From Candidatus Zhuqueibacterota bacterium (GTDB lineage: Bacteria > Zhuqueibacterota > Zhuqueibacteria > Thermofontimicrobiales > Sulfurfontimicrobiaceae), in NCBI GenBank assembly GCA_016927835.1, contig JAFGMA010000265.1:1-45195 (forward strand): 45,195 nucleotides of DNA, read 5' to 3'. The position numbers and the translations under genes are program-made. The notes below the pieces were generated by a model. That model worked only from the letters and a program-made list of their open reading frames with translations, did no database searches and was not told where the DNA came from. Position 1 is the first letter of the stretch, and every line of letters begins with the position of its first letter. Positions 32,397-42,026 of the stretch are shown here, in pieces.

Positions 32397-32751
32397 AATT
32401 TCCTCAAGAATAGCATTAATCATTGTTTCCCGCAGAATAGTTCGGTTTATAGAATCTCGCCTCGTATCGCGCTTGTGCAACAGCCACTAACTCCATTAAT
32501 TACAATATTAACATCCGAATCCAAAGGATCGAAGTGTTGCATCGATGCAACAATCGGATTATTGAAGGCGATGTTAAGGGATTCAATAACTTACTATAGA
32601 AATAATAAGTTATCAATTTTAATAATCATTAGAAAAATCCTGGCAAACTTTTTGTCTAACTCACCCCTAAATACTAATCCACACGATTCGCATCCCGGCA
32701 CACCCATCTTGTAATAAATTGTCTTATATTTTAAAAACAATAAGATACATT
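32397..32751. other. Intergenic region with a perfect 18-bp palindrome
   Basis: The 355 bases hold no convincing gene. They contain a perfect palindrome (32535-32552), a nested flanking repeat and a GG-N10-GT sequence (32641-32656) resembling part of a sigma-54 promoter. The next gene starts at GTG 32752. Confidence 0.5.
32535..32552. promoter_or_regulatory. Perfect 18-bp palindrome, operator candidate
   Basis: TGTTGCATCGATGCAACA reads the same on both strands. It has the central CG common in LacI-family operators. It is flanked by ATCCGA (32513-32518) and TCGGAT (32554-32559), which make a second nested inverted repeat. A half-site-like TTGTGCAACA lies about 60 bases upstream. No LacI-type gene is visible in the window, so the regulator would be encoded elsewhere. 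Confidence 0.55.
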
Positions 32752-33105
32752 GTGAAACGAATTCTAATTTTTCATTCGAACCAGCAATCCATCGCCGAGC
32801 TTCAAAGCGAACTGGCAGGATTCTGTGACTTCTATGCAACATTCGATTTCAAAACCACGCGCGAAATTTTGAAGAAGAAAGAATTTGATTGCTTTGTATT
32901 ACATTCACCATCGATCAGCGACACGGAAATGCAGCGTGAGAGCCTGCGCTTGCTCAAGTACCTGAATCGGCACCCATATCAAAGCCTGACGAAAATAGTA
33001 GTCTGCACCAACGAAGACAACCAGCAGGTGAAAGATTATTTGAAGCTAGGCGTAACCGCGATAGTTGGGGATGGGAAGGGGGTGAGGCTGGTTTTGGGGG
33101 AGTAG
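32752..33105 (+). CDS. Degenerate (pseudo-)receiver domain protein
   Basis: From GTG 32752 the 117-residue product follows the receiver fold: beta-strand ILIFHSN, a helix, DCFVLHSPS as the third strand, a central helix, KIVVCTNED and a final GVTAIVG. In place of the phospho-accepting aspartate is His (VLHSP), and the acidic pocket reads HSN, so phosphorylation by the classical chemistry is unlikely. It may be a stand-alone scaffold or protein-interaction version of a receiver, possibly connected to the two-component system upstream (inference). The frame also has an upstream TTG (32719), but GTG 32752 fits the fold better. No strong ribosome binding site is evident. Confidence 0.6.
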   Translation: MKRILIFHSNQQSIAELQSELAGFCDFYATFDFKTTREILKKKEFDCFVLHSPSISDTEMQRESLRLLKYLNRHPYQSLTKIVVCTNEDNQQVKDYLKLGVTAIVGDGKGVRLVLGE

Positions 33106-33353
33106 ATGGCATGCAAAATTTCGGCAATTTTGTTGGAGTTGTATAAGACGGAATTTTGAGATTTAGAGGATTATACGCAAATAGAAAGCCTTCGATATAT
33201 TTCTGCAAATTGTAAAAAGCCGACATTTGTATATTGACCATGATAATATTTATCTTTCAAATGCAAGTCCTAAACAGTACATTTAAAATATGGCTCTTGG
33301 GGAGGCAATGCACAGAATTTCTGCCATTGTAATGCAATAAATAACAATGTGAT

Positions 33354-33385
33354 TTGATAGCTTGCAGAAGTTAATTAACTATCAA
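33354..33385. promoter_or_regulatory. Nested inverted repeats before the small Ig-like gene
   Basis: TTGATAG (33354-33360) and CTATCAA (33379-33385) form a 7-bp inverted repeat, and the perfect 10-bp palindrome GTTAATTAAC (33370-33379) lies between and abuts the right arm. The site ends six bases before the AAGGAG of the gene at 33401 and could be an operator or a leader hairpin. Confidence 0.35.
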
Positions 33386-33400
33386 CAATAAGGAGTTCTA

Positions 33401-33625
33401 ATGGTCACTATCAAAGTCGTTTCATCAAGTACCGGCAAACCTGTAAGTGGCAAACGCGTGAGGGTCGGATTTCAGGGCTTGACGCGTGGGATGTCGGATG
33501 AAGGTTTCACCGATTCAAATGGTGAAGTCCATTTTAATAACGATCCGGGCAGCGGAAAAGTATTTGTCGATCATAAAACTGCTTTTGAAGGTAGAATTGA
33601 AGGCAGGGTAGTGGTGTACGTATAA
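33401..33625 (+). CDS. Small Ig-like/carboxypeptidase-regulatory-like protein
   Basis: The 74-residue product is led by AAGGAG and has an all-beta pattern: VTIKVVSSSTGKPVSGKRVR, then a GFTDSNGEVHF turn and FVDHKTAFEG. This matches small Ig-like modules of the CarboxypepD_reg/Big-1 type (a variable-strand plus TDxxG motif). It has no signal peptide, so it would stay in the cytoplasm unless exported by another route, which is unusual for this fold. It is followed after 25 bases by a two-helix membrane protein gene and is probably co-transcribed with it. Confidence 0.6.
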   Translation: MVTIKVVSSSTGKPVSGKRVRVGFQGLTRGMSDEGFTDSNGEVHFNNDPGSGKVFVDHKTAFEGRIEGRVVVYV

Positions 33626-33650
33626 ATAATCAATCATCACGGAGGCTCCC

Positions 33651-34832
33651 ATGAAATTCAAATTCCTCGAAAAATTCGAAGAAAATTTCTATTTCAGGAC
33701 ATCCCATATTTTCTGGCATGTTCTCATGGCAATCGCCGGGCTGGGGCTCGTGGTTGGCGTGCTAATTTTTTTATGGGGACTCACGCCGTCTTTCAAGCCG
33801 GGTGTAGATGAACCCGAGTTCCCCGAACCAATCTCGGTGACCGCCCGGGAAATTATGCTGAAGCTTTCCCCGGAGTCGCAGTTGGCAGCCACAACCACCG
33901 TACCCGCTGCTGGCGTCACAATACCTCAGGTGCAGGCAGATACTCTGGTAGCCAAAGAGATCGATCCGGATGAGCAAGCATATTTGGTATCGCTGGACAG
34001 CATGAAAGTATTGCTGCCGGAAAATCAATTCGCTTGGAACTCGCGGGGACACTGGCAGCGCGGTTGGTATCGGCGGGAGTGGGTAACGGATGTCTGGGGC
34101 ATTGAAGATCGATTGAAGTCGGCTTTCAAACAATCGAATGCCGATGATTTTTCGGCAAAGAAGCAGTTACTGGACGGATACATATCATTGATAGAACCGT
34201 TTCCGGTTAGTCAACGGATGATTGCTCTGAAATCAGCAATTGAATTTCCCGGGGAAAATGTGACTGCCTCTGTTGAAAATATCCGGCTATTAATCAACGC
34301 CATTCCGAATTTCTCCTCTGAGGATGCGGGATTTGTAACCACACTGGCTACATTCGGGCGCAAGAATCCGCGTGACGGTCGGAGCTTCATAGAATATGCC
34401 AATTTGATTTTGCCAAAATTTCTATTGGAAAACAGGATAACGGCGCTGAATTCGCTAATCATTCATTATTACCGAAATTTCAACAACATAGAAAAACAAC
34501 GGGAAGCGACCGATCTGTTTTTGGATCTAATCCCAGAGATTCCCGGCGATAACCAGGTGGCAGCGCTGGGGGAATATTACACGCTATTTCGGGAGAAAAA
34601 TACTCAGCGTGAGGAACGAATCGCGATGCTCAATGCAGAATATGAATCAGAAAAATCAAAAGCCGAATCTGTTTTGCATGAAAAGAAGCACAGCAAATCG
34701 AATTTCAGAAGCATTGGTTGGCGTGTAATTGGTAGCAGCATCGTATTCATTTCATTCGTCGCGATGTTCCTGGTGCTGCTATCGATTCAGCGCAATGTGA
34801 AACTGCTTCGAGAGGGTACGGCGAATCATTAA
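33651..34832 (+). CDS. Two-helix inner-membrane protein of unknown family
   Basis: The 393-residue protein is led by GGAGG. It has a short cytoplasmic N-terminus, a membrane helix (about 21-46), a large periplasmic domain of about 310 residues and a second helix (about 360-382) before a short tail. The periplasmic part has an extended acidic-proline stretch then helical repeats rich in Asn/Phe (RLLINAIPNFSSEDAGFV, FIEYANLILPKFLL) that might be weak solenoid repeats. I do not recognise the family. Arrangement with the small Ig-like gene suggests an envelope function. Confidence 0.55.
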   Translation: MKFKFLEKFEENFYFRTSHIFWHVLMAIAGLGLVVGVLIFLWGLTPSFKPGVDEPEFPEPISVTAREIMLKLSPESQLAATTTVPAAGVTIPQVQADTLVAKEIDPDEQAYLVSLDSMKVLLPENQFAWNSRGHWQRGWYRREWVTDVWGIEDRLKSAFKQSNADDFSAKKQLLDGYISLIEPFPVSQRMIALKSAIEFPGENVTASVENIRLLINAIPNFSSEDAGFVTTLATFGRKNPRDGRSFIEYANLILPKFLLENRITALNSLIIHYYRNFNNIEKQREATDLFLDLIPEIPGDNQVAALGEYYTLFREKNTQREERIAMLNAEYESEKSKAESVLHEKKHSKSNFRSIGWRVIGSSIVFISFVAMFLVLLSIQRNVKLLREGTANH

Positions 34833-35024
34833 GATATCCTTTAATCCCGGCATACAAAATTTTTCGTATTACGGTAACCAGCAATTTGCTTTACCAAATT
34901 CATAGATTTGCTCATATCAATCGAATTGATGAGTGTCTATAAAGCATTGTATGTTTGGGAATTAACAAAGGCAATATTTTTTTGGCGCTAGAATAATTCG
35001 GTACTAACGAGCAGGAATGGTACA

Positions 35025-35663
35025 ATGAAAGCGTTTTTCAAGAATCTATTTGAATACGCATTCGCTGGATTCGCTCTGGCGATCTTTCTTCCCTGGATGG
35101 TTGATAAATGGGACACTCATTTTGATTCTTTCGCGGATCAAAATATCGAGCATCTGTTAGATGCAGTTAAAAACGGTGATAGCTATCAGTCGATCGAAAA
35201 ATTATTTAGTCAGGCATTTATTGACAAAAGAAACTATAGAGCGGTATCGGTCACAGTGCCGGAAAATGCCAATGAAAATGATCTTGTAAAAACTGCTACC
35301 GAATACCTAAGTACCCCTTATCATTATGGTGGTGATTCCAAAAGTGGAGTTGATTGCTCCGGCTTGATGTGCCTTGTTTTTGAAACGGAGGGAATCGATT
35401 TGCCGCGAAAGGCTGAGCTTCAGTTTTTAGTGGGCACTTATATCCCAACCATTAACAAACTCCGAATCGGGGATCTGGTATTTTTTGCGACTGAATTCGG
35501 GCAGAAGGCAACGCATGTTGGGCTTTACGTCGGAGAAAAAAAGATGATTCATGCCTCATCCTGTTTTGGTCAAGTTCTATGTGTAAGCCTTGATAGATCC
35601 TATTATAAAAACCGCTTTTTAGGAGGCAGACGCATCATCAACCGAATCAGGGAGTATAACTGA
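35025..35663 (+). CDS. NlpC/P60-type cell-wall peptidase
   Basis: The 212-residue protein has a hydrophobic N-terminal stretch (about 9-26, signal or anchor) and an NlpC/P60 domain (about 85-200). The catalytic Cys is in VDCSGL (Cys 111), the first His in KATHVGLYVG (His 164), and the third polar position in MIHASS (His 176). The family hydrolyses peptide bonds in peptidoglycan stem peptides. It begins 190 bases after the two-helix protein gene, with only a weak ribosome binding site. The next small gene starts three bases after its stop. Confidence 0.85.
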   Translation: MKAFFKNLFEYAFAGFALAIFLPWMVDKWDTHFDSFADQNIEHLLDAVKNGDSYQSIEKLFSQAFIDKRNYRAVSVTVPENANENDLVKTATEYLSTPYHYGGDSKSGVDCSGLMCLVFETEGIDLPRKAELQFLVGTYIPTINKLRIGDLVFFATEFGQKATHVGLYVGEKKMIHASSCFGQVLCVSLDRSYYKNRFLGGRRIINRIREYN

Positions 35664-35665
35664 GA

Positions 35666-35878
35666 ATGAAAAATTTTATAAAGCGGATTTTAATAAAAAT
35701 GGTGATTTTGTTTTTTTTTGTAAATATTTTTTATGCTTTCGTTTTCCGCGGTAACCTTACCGATATCTCACAGTATTGGGCTTTGCGCTTTTGGGATGAA
35801 AGGTTTTTCAAAACATTAGGATTTATAATCGGTATTCTAATTATAGTGATCTCGAAGATATTGGATTTAATTTTTTAA
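35666..35878 (+). CDS. Small membrane protein
   Basis: The 70-residue protein has two membrane helices (about 10-28 and 48-68) separated by a short charged loop, and no other known feature. Its ATG lies two bases after the NlpC/P60 stop, so translation is probably coupled. The role is unknown; a partner or regulator of the peptidase is possible but not shown. Confidence 0.55.
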   Translation: MKNFIKRILIKMVILFFFVNIFYAFVFRGNLTDISQYWALRFWDERFFKTLGFIIGILIIVISKILDLIF

Positions 35879-36245
35879 TTTTTTATGCTTTTAAACAAGC
35901 ACTGTACATATTGAAAAGCCCGCAGCAATTGCATTGATATCAACAGCGGAGTGGCGGGATAGATGGATATTATTCTGCAATATTGTATAGTATGCGAATA
36001 CGTCTTCTCCTGGACTCGGAATGATTGTGTAAACTTTATTTTGGGGCGTCTCGAATTTTGCGAACATCGCTCGTTTGAAAGCTTATGCACACACCTGTGA
36101 ACCAGCTTCTTTTAAATACCGACAATTTCAAACAGTCTCAAAATCATAATTTTCAAAAGAAATATTAACTAAGACGGTCTCTTCTATAAATTGCAGCATT
36201 GAAGTTTATTTAGCTTTTCACTTGAAACTAAAAGGAATTAATCAA
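35879..36245. other. Intergenic region upstream of the secreted protease
   Basis: The 367 bases hold no convincing gene. The short palindromes GCAATTGC (near 35925) and TTGATATCAA (35934-35943) occur close together. AAAAGGAA (about 36230) is the likely ribosome binding site for ATG 36246. I could not place a promoter. Confidence 0.5.
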
Positions 36246-39200
36246 ATGCGTGAATTGAAGCTGAAGCAATTTTGTCGTCGTTACTTTTCCATTCTTTCCA
36301 TGTTTGTCCTGTTAACGATGAATTCTTTTGGAGCATATCTCAGGAATGTTCCTCAATTATTGATGCAGCCGGATGGCACGATCATCCGGTGTTTTGCTTC
36401 AGGGGATGAATTTTATAGTTGGTTGCATGACAGCGCTGGTTTTACGATAACCAGGAATCAACAGACAAAATTCTATGAGTTTGCGAATCTTCAGAACAAT
36501 ATTTTAATTCCCTCTGGATTTATTGTCGGAAAACATAATCCGCAGAAGGCGATGATCGCACCCGGTATTAATCCTTCGGCGGATGAAATAATAAAAATAC
36601 GGAATCGGGCTTTAATGGTCGATTCATCGCTGCCGCAGAATCGCATTTTGGCTCCTAAAACAGGTACAATCAACAATATCGTCATTTTTGTTCGCTTTAG
36701 CGGAGAAAATGAGTTTAACGATCCAATATCCACATACAGCGCATTGATGAATGATTCATACAGCGGCGCAAATTCAATGTATAATTATTTTCGAGAGGTA
36801 TCATACAATACATTGACAGTCACCTCATCATTTTATCCTGCAACAAGCGGAACATACGTTGTATCATATCAGGATAGCTATTCTCGTGAATATTTTATGC
36901 CAATAAGTATGGATCCGCAAGGCTATGATGGCGAAACAGAAAGAAGAGATCGAGAACATAGCCTTTTAAAACGCGCTGTAGAATTTGTCGCCTCGCAAAT
37001 CGCATCGAGTCTGGCGATTGATAATGATGGTGATGGAAATGTAGATAATGTGTGTTTTATTGCTTCCGGCTCCCCGACCGGCTGGAGTCATATACTTTGG
37101 CCGCATAAGTGGGAGCTTTATAGTCAGAATGTGTATATCAATGGCAAAAAAGTATCAACTTACAATTTCAACTTGCAGAATTCCATAAAAACAAACAGCG
37201 GAGTTGGAGTGCTATGCCACGAAATGTTTCACTCAATCGGGGCACCTGATTTATATCATTACTCTCTGGATTACCAATACCCAGTCGGTTCATGGGACAT
37301 TATGGAACAGAGCAGCAATCCTCCTCAACACATGGGCGCATATATGAAATACAGGTATGGGACATGGATTCCAACGATTCAAATCATCAATACACCAGGT
37401 TCGTATCTTCTAAATCCCCTGACTGAATCTTCCAATAATTGCTATAAAATTTTATCTCCCAATTCTACATCAGAATATTTCATTGTCGAATATCGGAAAA
37501 AGACTGGTACATTTGAAAATTCTTTGCCGGGACAGGGATTACTGGTTTATCGAATTAATAGTACTGAAGACGGCAATGGAAATGCAAATGGACCCCCTGA
37601 TGAAGTTTACATATACCGCCCGAATGGCACCCTTACAAGCGTAGGAAATATTAGCCTGGCTGCCTTTAGCAGTGATGTTGGTCGAACTGATATTAATGAT
37701 GGTACAAATCCATCTTCATTCCTTTCGGATGGCAGTGCAGGGGGATTACAAATTTCGTCAATTAGTTCATGTGGCAATACAATTTCCTTTACCTTAGGTT
37801 CTCCTCAGACCAAATTCATCGATATTGCCCTGGTTCTCGATAAATCCTCAAGTATGAGCTCAGGCTCTGGCAGCTATATGGAACTTGCAAAAGCCGCTGC
37901 TCGCACTTTTGTGGGACACACCCAGATTAACGACAATATTGCAGTAGTCAGTTTTAATACATCAGCAACCGTAAATTTTCCTTTGACTGCAATTACGTCG
38001 AATATAGTAAAAGCTAATGCTCAGAATGCAATTGACGCCATTTACAGCTCTGGCAGAACATCTATAGGAGCTGGTATGCGATATGCACAATACGAATTGG
38101 ATAAGGGTCATACACAAATCCACCAGGCGATGATCCTCCTGAGCGATGGAAAAGAAAATGAAGCCCCCTGGGTTATGGATGAACTACCGAATATTCCTTT
38201 CAATACTGATATTTACACGATTGCACTCGGCTTGCAATCTGATGAACCATTGCTACAACATATTGCTACATCGACTGACGGAACATATCATTTCGCACCA
38301 GATCCGCAAACGCTTCAAGAATTATATCTTTTCATAAGAGCCAGGGTGACAGGCGAGCAGGCAATTGCGCGTTTCGCCAACACCATCTCTCAGGGGCAGA
38401 CGAATCAGCATAATGCTTATATCGATTCATATACTACGTTTGTTACTTTTTCATTGACGTTTTCTCAGGGAGATATTGATCTGGAACTTGTGGATCCTTC
38501 GGGCATGGTGATTGATGCCGCGAAAGCTGCAAGCGATCCCACTATCACGTATTCGGAAGGTGCAACTTATGATTTTTATACTGTTGATGCTCCGCGCTCA
38601 GGGCAGTGGCTATTAAAAGTTATCGGTACAAATGTTCCGGCACCGCAAGATTATATTGTTACATTATTCGGCGCTTCGAATCTACGCATGGATACCTATT
38701 TCGGTAAAAATTCATACATGACGAACGAACCTATCCTCGTTAAAGCTAAAATATTGGCAAATAGCACACCTGTAACAGGCGCATCGGTTATTGCTGAAGT
38801 ACAGCAGCCAGGCAGCAGCTATGCATCGCGAATGATTGATCAAAAAGAGAATTGTAGGATAGAGAACCACGATGGAGCGTCGACCTCCGATGCAATATCA
38901 ATAATGTCAGGTTCTTTGGTGCTTTACGATGATGGAACCCACGGCGATGATGCGGCAAACGATGGCGTGTATGCAAATTACTATCGAAACACATCCAAAG
39001 ATGGTAGCTATAATTTCACAATCACTGCTACCGGAATTGCACCCGGCGGTGGTCAATTTAGCCGAATTGGTAAAATATCAATTTTCGTGGAACCTGCGAC
39101 CGGTCCAACCACCATCACCCTCACCTCGCCCAATGGTGGTGAAACCTGGTATGTCGGCAATTCTTATCAAATTACCTGGACTTCGGATAATTATGTCGGG

Positions 39201-42026
39201 CAGGTGATGATTGAAATCTCGACAACGAATGGCACCAGTTGGTGGGATGTGACCCAGGGTCAATTTGCATCCAATAGCGGTAGCTACAATTATACGCCCG
39301 TCCCAGAGAATGTGTCGGATAATTGCTATTTCAGGGTTACTTCAATAGAAAATCCGGCAGCCAGCGACCAGAGCAATGCAACATTTAGAATTCTAATAGG
39401 CTCGGGCGGCATAAAGCATTATGTTGCCGCGCAACTGCCGCAAAATGTTTCACCCCCAATAGTTGATGGTCAATTGAATGATGTCGCCTGGACGTATGCG
39501 ACTGGTGATGCCCTGCTGGATCGAGGCGGTACACCCGATGCATGGCTGTCGTCCTGGACAAATTTTTCAGATAATCAGGTTAAATGGCGTTTGGTTTGGA
39601 GCGCTCAAACCAATTTGATTTACGGTGCTGTCGAAATTCAGGATGACGTCGCGGGTGCGTCAGATAATATTCCGGAAAATCTCTGGCATGATGATACTAT
39701 TAATTTATATGTTGATGGCGATAAAAGCGGTGGGGTATTGTGGAATAATCTTGGTAATGCGCAGCATTGGTTCATCCGTCGGGATAATCTCAAAAATTTA
39801 AACTACACTGCCGGACCCTATACTGGCTCGGTAATTACCTCGTCAATCCAATATGGAGCCAATGGCAATTGGAAGCTCGAATTTGCCATGAAAATTTACG
39901 ATACTTATCCATCGATCCAAAAAATACTCACTGCCGGGAACGTTATCGGGTGGGATGTCTGGTACGATGATTCGGACAATGCGACGTGGTCCGACAATAC
40001 CTGGAGGCGCGATCATCAGGTTGGTTGGGGATATTCAGGTCCATGCTTTAGCAATGCTATTTATTTTCATGAGCTTGAATTGGGAGCAGCGCCTTCTGTT
40101 CCCGTCCTCTCTATTAATCCGACAACTCTCGATTTTGGGAAAAGCGAAACAATTCTGACGCTTCAGATTTCGAATGCAGGTTCAGGTACCCTGATCTGGC
40201 AAATTACGGAATCCCCGGAAAAATCCTGGATCACGTCTATCAATCCATCGAGCGGAGCGAACCCCGGCACGGTTGCAATAACAGTCAATCGAAATTTTTT
40301 GAGCTCGCAAAATGATAACGGAACACTTTCGATCACATCCAATGGGGGCAATCAATCGGTAAGTGTGTATATTGCAAAAGAAGAGGGAAACCTTCCAGCC
40401 CATTGGGATTATACTTCCACCACAGGGAATAGCGCTACTGCGATCTTGTTGACCAGTGCGAATCCCAATATCAATGGTGCACCGCTGCAAACAGGTGATT
40501 ATATCGGTGTTTTCACTCCCTCAGGACTCTGTTGCGGGCATGCCCAATGGCAAATTAACCAGAACTTATCAATTACAATTTGGGGAGATGACGATCAAAC
40601 TACCGAAATCGACGGATTTAAACCGGGTGAACTAATCCTCTATCGGGTTTATAGAACGAGTGAGCAAAAAGAGTGGTCTAATGTGGAAGTAGGTTATCAG
40701 GAAGGAAGTGGATTCTATTCGGTCAATGCTATTTTGACAATAAACAAATTCAATGTGTCCGATGCCACTACGATGATGTTGAATTTGGTGCAAGGCTGGA
40801 ATATGTTTTCTATCAATGTAATGCCTTCGGAACTCAGTATAGCGAATTTGATGTCGCCGATTGTGAATCAAGTAAAAATTGTCAAGGATAATATTGGTCG
40901 TAGCTATATCCCGACTTATGGTATCAACACGATTGGGAATATCAATGTGTTTGAAGGGTACCAGGCTTATATGAATTCAACGACAACATTGACGGTCGTT
41001 GGTGATCAAATGAATCCGAATAGTCCTATTTATCTGGCTCAGGGATGGTGCATGGTCAGCTATCTGCCTCAAAGTCCAATCGATGCCGCTTCCGCATTAT
41101 CAACCATTCAAAGCCAATTAAAAATTGCTAAGGATAATGTGGGAAAAACCTATATTCCCCAATACGGAATTAATACGATCGGTGATATGCTGCCCGGGCA
41201 GGGCTATTTGCTTTATCTGACTTCACCTGCCACTTTGGTTTATCCTTCGAATAATCAAGCAGCGAGGGCTCCCTGGCGCTCGTTGCCAAAGGAGCATTCC
41301 GAACAACAAGTGGCTTCCCACCATTTTGACGTTACGACTAAAACTGGAAGCAACGCCGTCATCGTCATACCTGCCGAAATTGAACCACGTTACGATAATG
41401 ACCGTCGATTGGATATTGGCGATGAAATCGGCATTTTTAATTCAGATGGACGTTGTTGCGGTGCCGCTGTCTGGCAAGGACAGAATGTCGCTATTACAGT
41501 ATGGGGTGATGATGAGCAAACGGATGAAGTGGATGGATTGCAAACCGGGAAGCCGTATGAAATGAAAGTCTGGTGCAAAGCTGAAAATAATGCATATCCG
41601 GTCAGGTTGGTATTAAATAACCAATCTGAACATTTATTTCAGCCCGATGGATACTGGATTTCTGGCAGTATGATCATAAGTACACAGCCCACTCAGGCAG
41701 TCAATTCACAAGGCATATCAGTGCCCGCCGCGTATCGCTTGCTGCAAAATTACCCGAATCCTTTCAATTCAGAAACATCAATAGAATTTCATTTGCCCGC
41801 CCCGAGTCAGATATCGTTGAAGATTTATGACCTTCAGGGTCACGTAATTTATAGTCTGGCGGAAGGAAAAATTGATGCTGGCTTCGAGAAAGTGCGTTGG
41901 AATGGGTGTGATATGAACGGCAAAACAGTTCCTTCCGGCATATATTTCGCTAGAATCGATATAAACGCATCTGAATCCGAAAGACATGGATTTTCTGATG
42001 TTATAAAATTAATCATGATGAAGTAA
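36246..42026 (+). CDS. Secreted M6-family metalloprotease with vWA, CBM9-like, BACON-like and T9SS sorting domains
   Basis: I use ATG 36246 (AAAAGGAA upstream); an in-frame TTG lies eight codons before. The 1926-residue product has a signal peptide (about 1-30) and an M6/immune-inhibitor-A-type protease with zinc motif HEMFH (325-329), the following GAPD aspartate and the SWDIME turn. Next are a von Willebrand A domain (about 524-690) with MIDAS DKSSS, a PPC-like domain, an Ig-like region, a SPNGGETW-type Kre9-like domain (about 955-1050), a CBM9-like domain (about 1060-1280) and a BACON-like domain (about 1285-1380). Two copies each of a GLCCGHAQW/WGDDDQT domain and a QGWNMFS/YGINTIG repeat follow, and the type-A-like sorting tail (about 1835-1926) contains LLQNYPNPFNS. 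It would be surface-anchored or released by the type IX secretion system. Confidence 0.88.
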   Translation: MRELKLKQFCRRYFSILSMFVLLTMNSFGAYLRNVPQLLMQPDGTIIRCFASGDEFYSWLHDSAGFTITRNQQTKFYEFANLQNNILIPSGFIVGKHNPQKAMIAPGINPSADEIIKIRNRALMVDSSLPQNRILAPKTGTINNIVIFVRFSGENEFNDPISTYSALMNDSYSGANSMYNYFREVSYNTLTVTSSFYPATSGTYVVSYQDSYSREYFMPISMDPQGYDGETERRDREHSLLKRAVEFVASQIASSLAIDNDGDGNVDNVCFIASGSPTGWSHILWPHKWELYSQNVYINGKKVSTYNFNLQNSIKTNSGVGVLCHEMFHSIGAPDLYHYSLDYQYPVGSWDIMEQSSNPPQHMGAYMKYRYGTWIPTIQIINTPGSYLLNPLTESSNNCYKILSPNSTSEYFIVEYRKKTGTFENSLPGQGLLVYRINSTEDGNGNANGPPDEVYIYRPNGTLTSVGNISLAAFSSDVGRTDINDGTNPSSFLSDGSAGGLQISSISSCGNTISFTLGSPQTKFIDIALVLDKSSSMSSGSGSYMELAKAAARTFVGHTQINDNIAVVSFNTSATVNFPLTAITSNIVKANAQNAIDAIYSSGRTSIGAGMRYAQYELDKGHTQIHQAMILLSDGKENEAPWVMDELPNIPFNTDIYTIALGLQSDEPLLQHIATSTDGTYHFAPDPQTLQELYLFIRARVTGEQAIARFANTISQGQTNQHNAYIDSYTTFVTFSLTFSQGDIDLELVDPSGMVIDAAKAASDPTITYSEGATYDFYTVDAPRSGQWLLKVIGTNVPAPQDYIVTLFGASNLRMDTYFGKNSYMTNEPILVKAKILANSTPVTGASVIAEVQQPGSSYASRMIDQKENCRIENHDGASTSDAISIMSGSLVLYDDGTHGDDAANDGVYANYYRNTSKDGSYNFTITATGIAPGGGQFSRIGKISIFVEPATGPTTITLTSPNGGETWYVGNSYQITWTSDNYVGQVMIEISTTNGTSWWDVTQGQFASNSGSYNYTPVPENVSDNCYFRVTSIENPAASDQSNATFRILIGSGGIKHYVAAQLPQNVSPPIVDGQLNDVAWTYATGDALLDRGGTPDAWLSSWTNFSDNQVKWRLVWSAQTNLIYGAVEIQDDVAGASDNIPENLWHDDTINLYVDGDKSGGVLWNNLGNAQHWFIRRDNLKNLNYTAGPYTGSVITSSIQYGANGNWKLEFAMKIYDTYPSIQKILTAGNVIGWDVWYDDSDNATWSDNTWRRDHQVGWGYSGPCFSNAIYFHELELGAAPSVPVLSINPTTLDFGKSETILTLQISNAGSGTLIWQITESPEKSWITSINPSSGANPGTVAITVNRNFLSSQNDNGTLSITSNGGNQSVSVYIAKEEGNLPAHWDYTSTTGNSATAILLTSANPNINGAPLQTGDYIGVFTPSGLCCGHAQWQINQNLSITIWGDDDQTTEIDGFKPGELILYRVYRTSEQKEWSNVEVGYQEGSGFYSVNAILTINKFNVSDATTMMLNLVQGWNMFSINVMPSELSIANLMSPIVNQVKIVKDNIGRSYIPTYGINTIGNINVFEGYQAYMNSTTTLTVVGDQMNPNSPIYLAQGWCMVSYLPQSPIDAASALSTIQSQLKIAKDNVGKTYIPQYGINTIGDMLPGQGYLLYLTSPATLVYPSNNQAARAPWRSLPKEHSEQQVASHHFDVTTKTGSNAVIVIPAEIEPRYDNDRRLDIGDEIGIFNSDGRCCGAAVWQGQNVAITVWGDDEQTDEVDGLQTGKPYEMKVWCKAENNAYPVRLVLNNQSEHLFQPDGYWISGSMIISTQPTQAVNSQGISVPAAYRLLQNYPNPFNSETSIEFHLPAPSQISLKIYDLQGHVIYSLAEGKIDAGFEKVRWNGCDMNGKTVPSGIYFARIDINASESERHGFSDVIKLIMMK

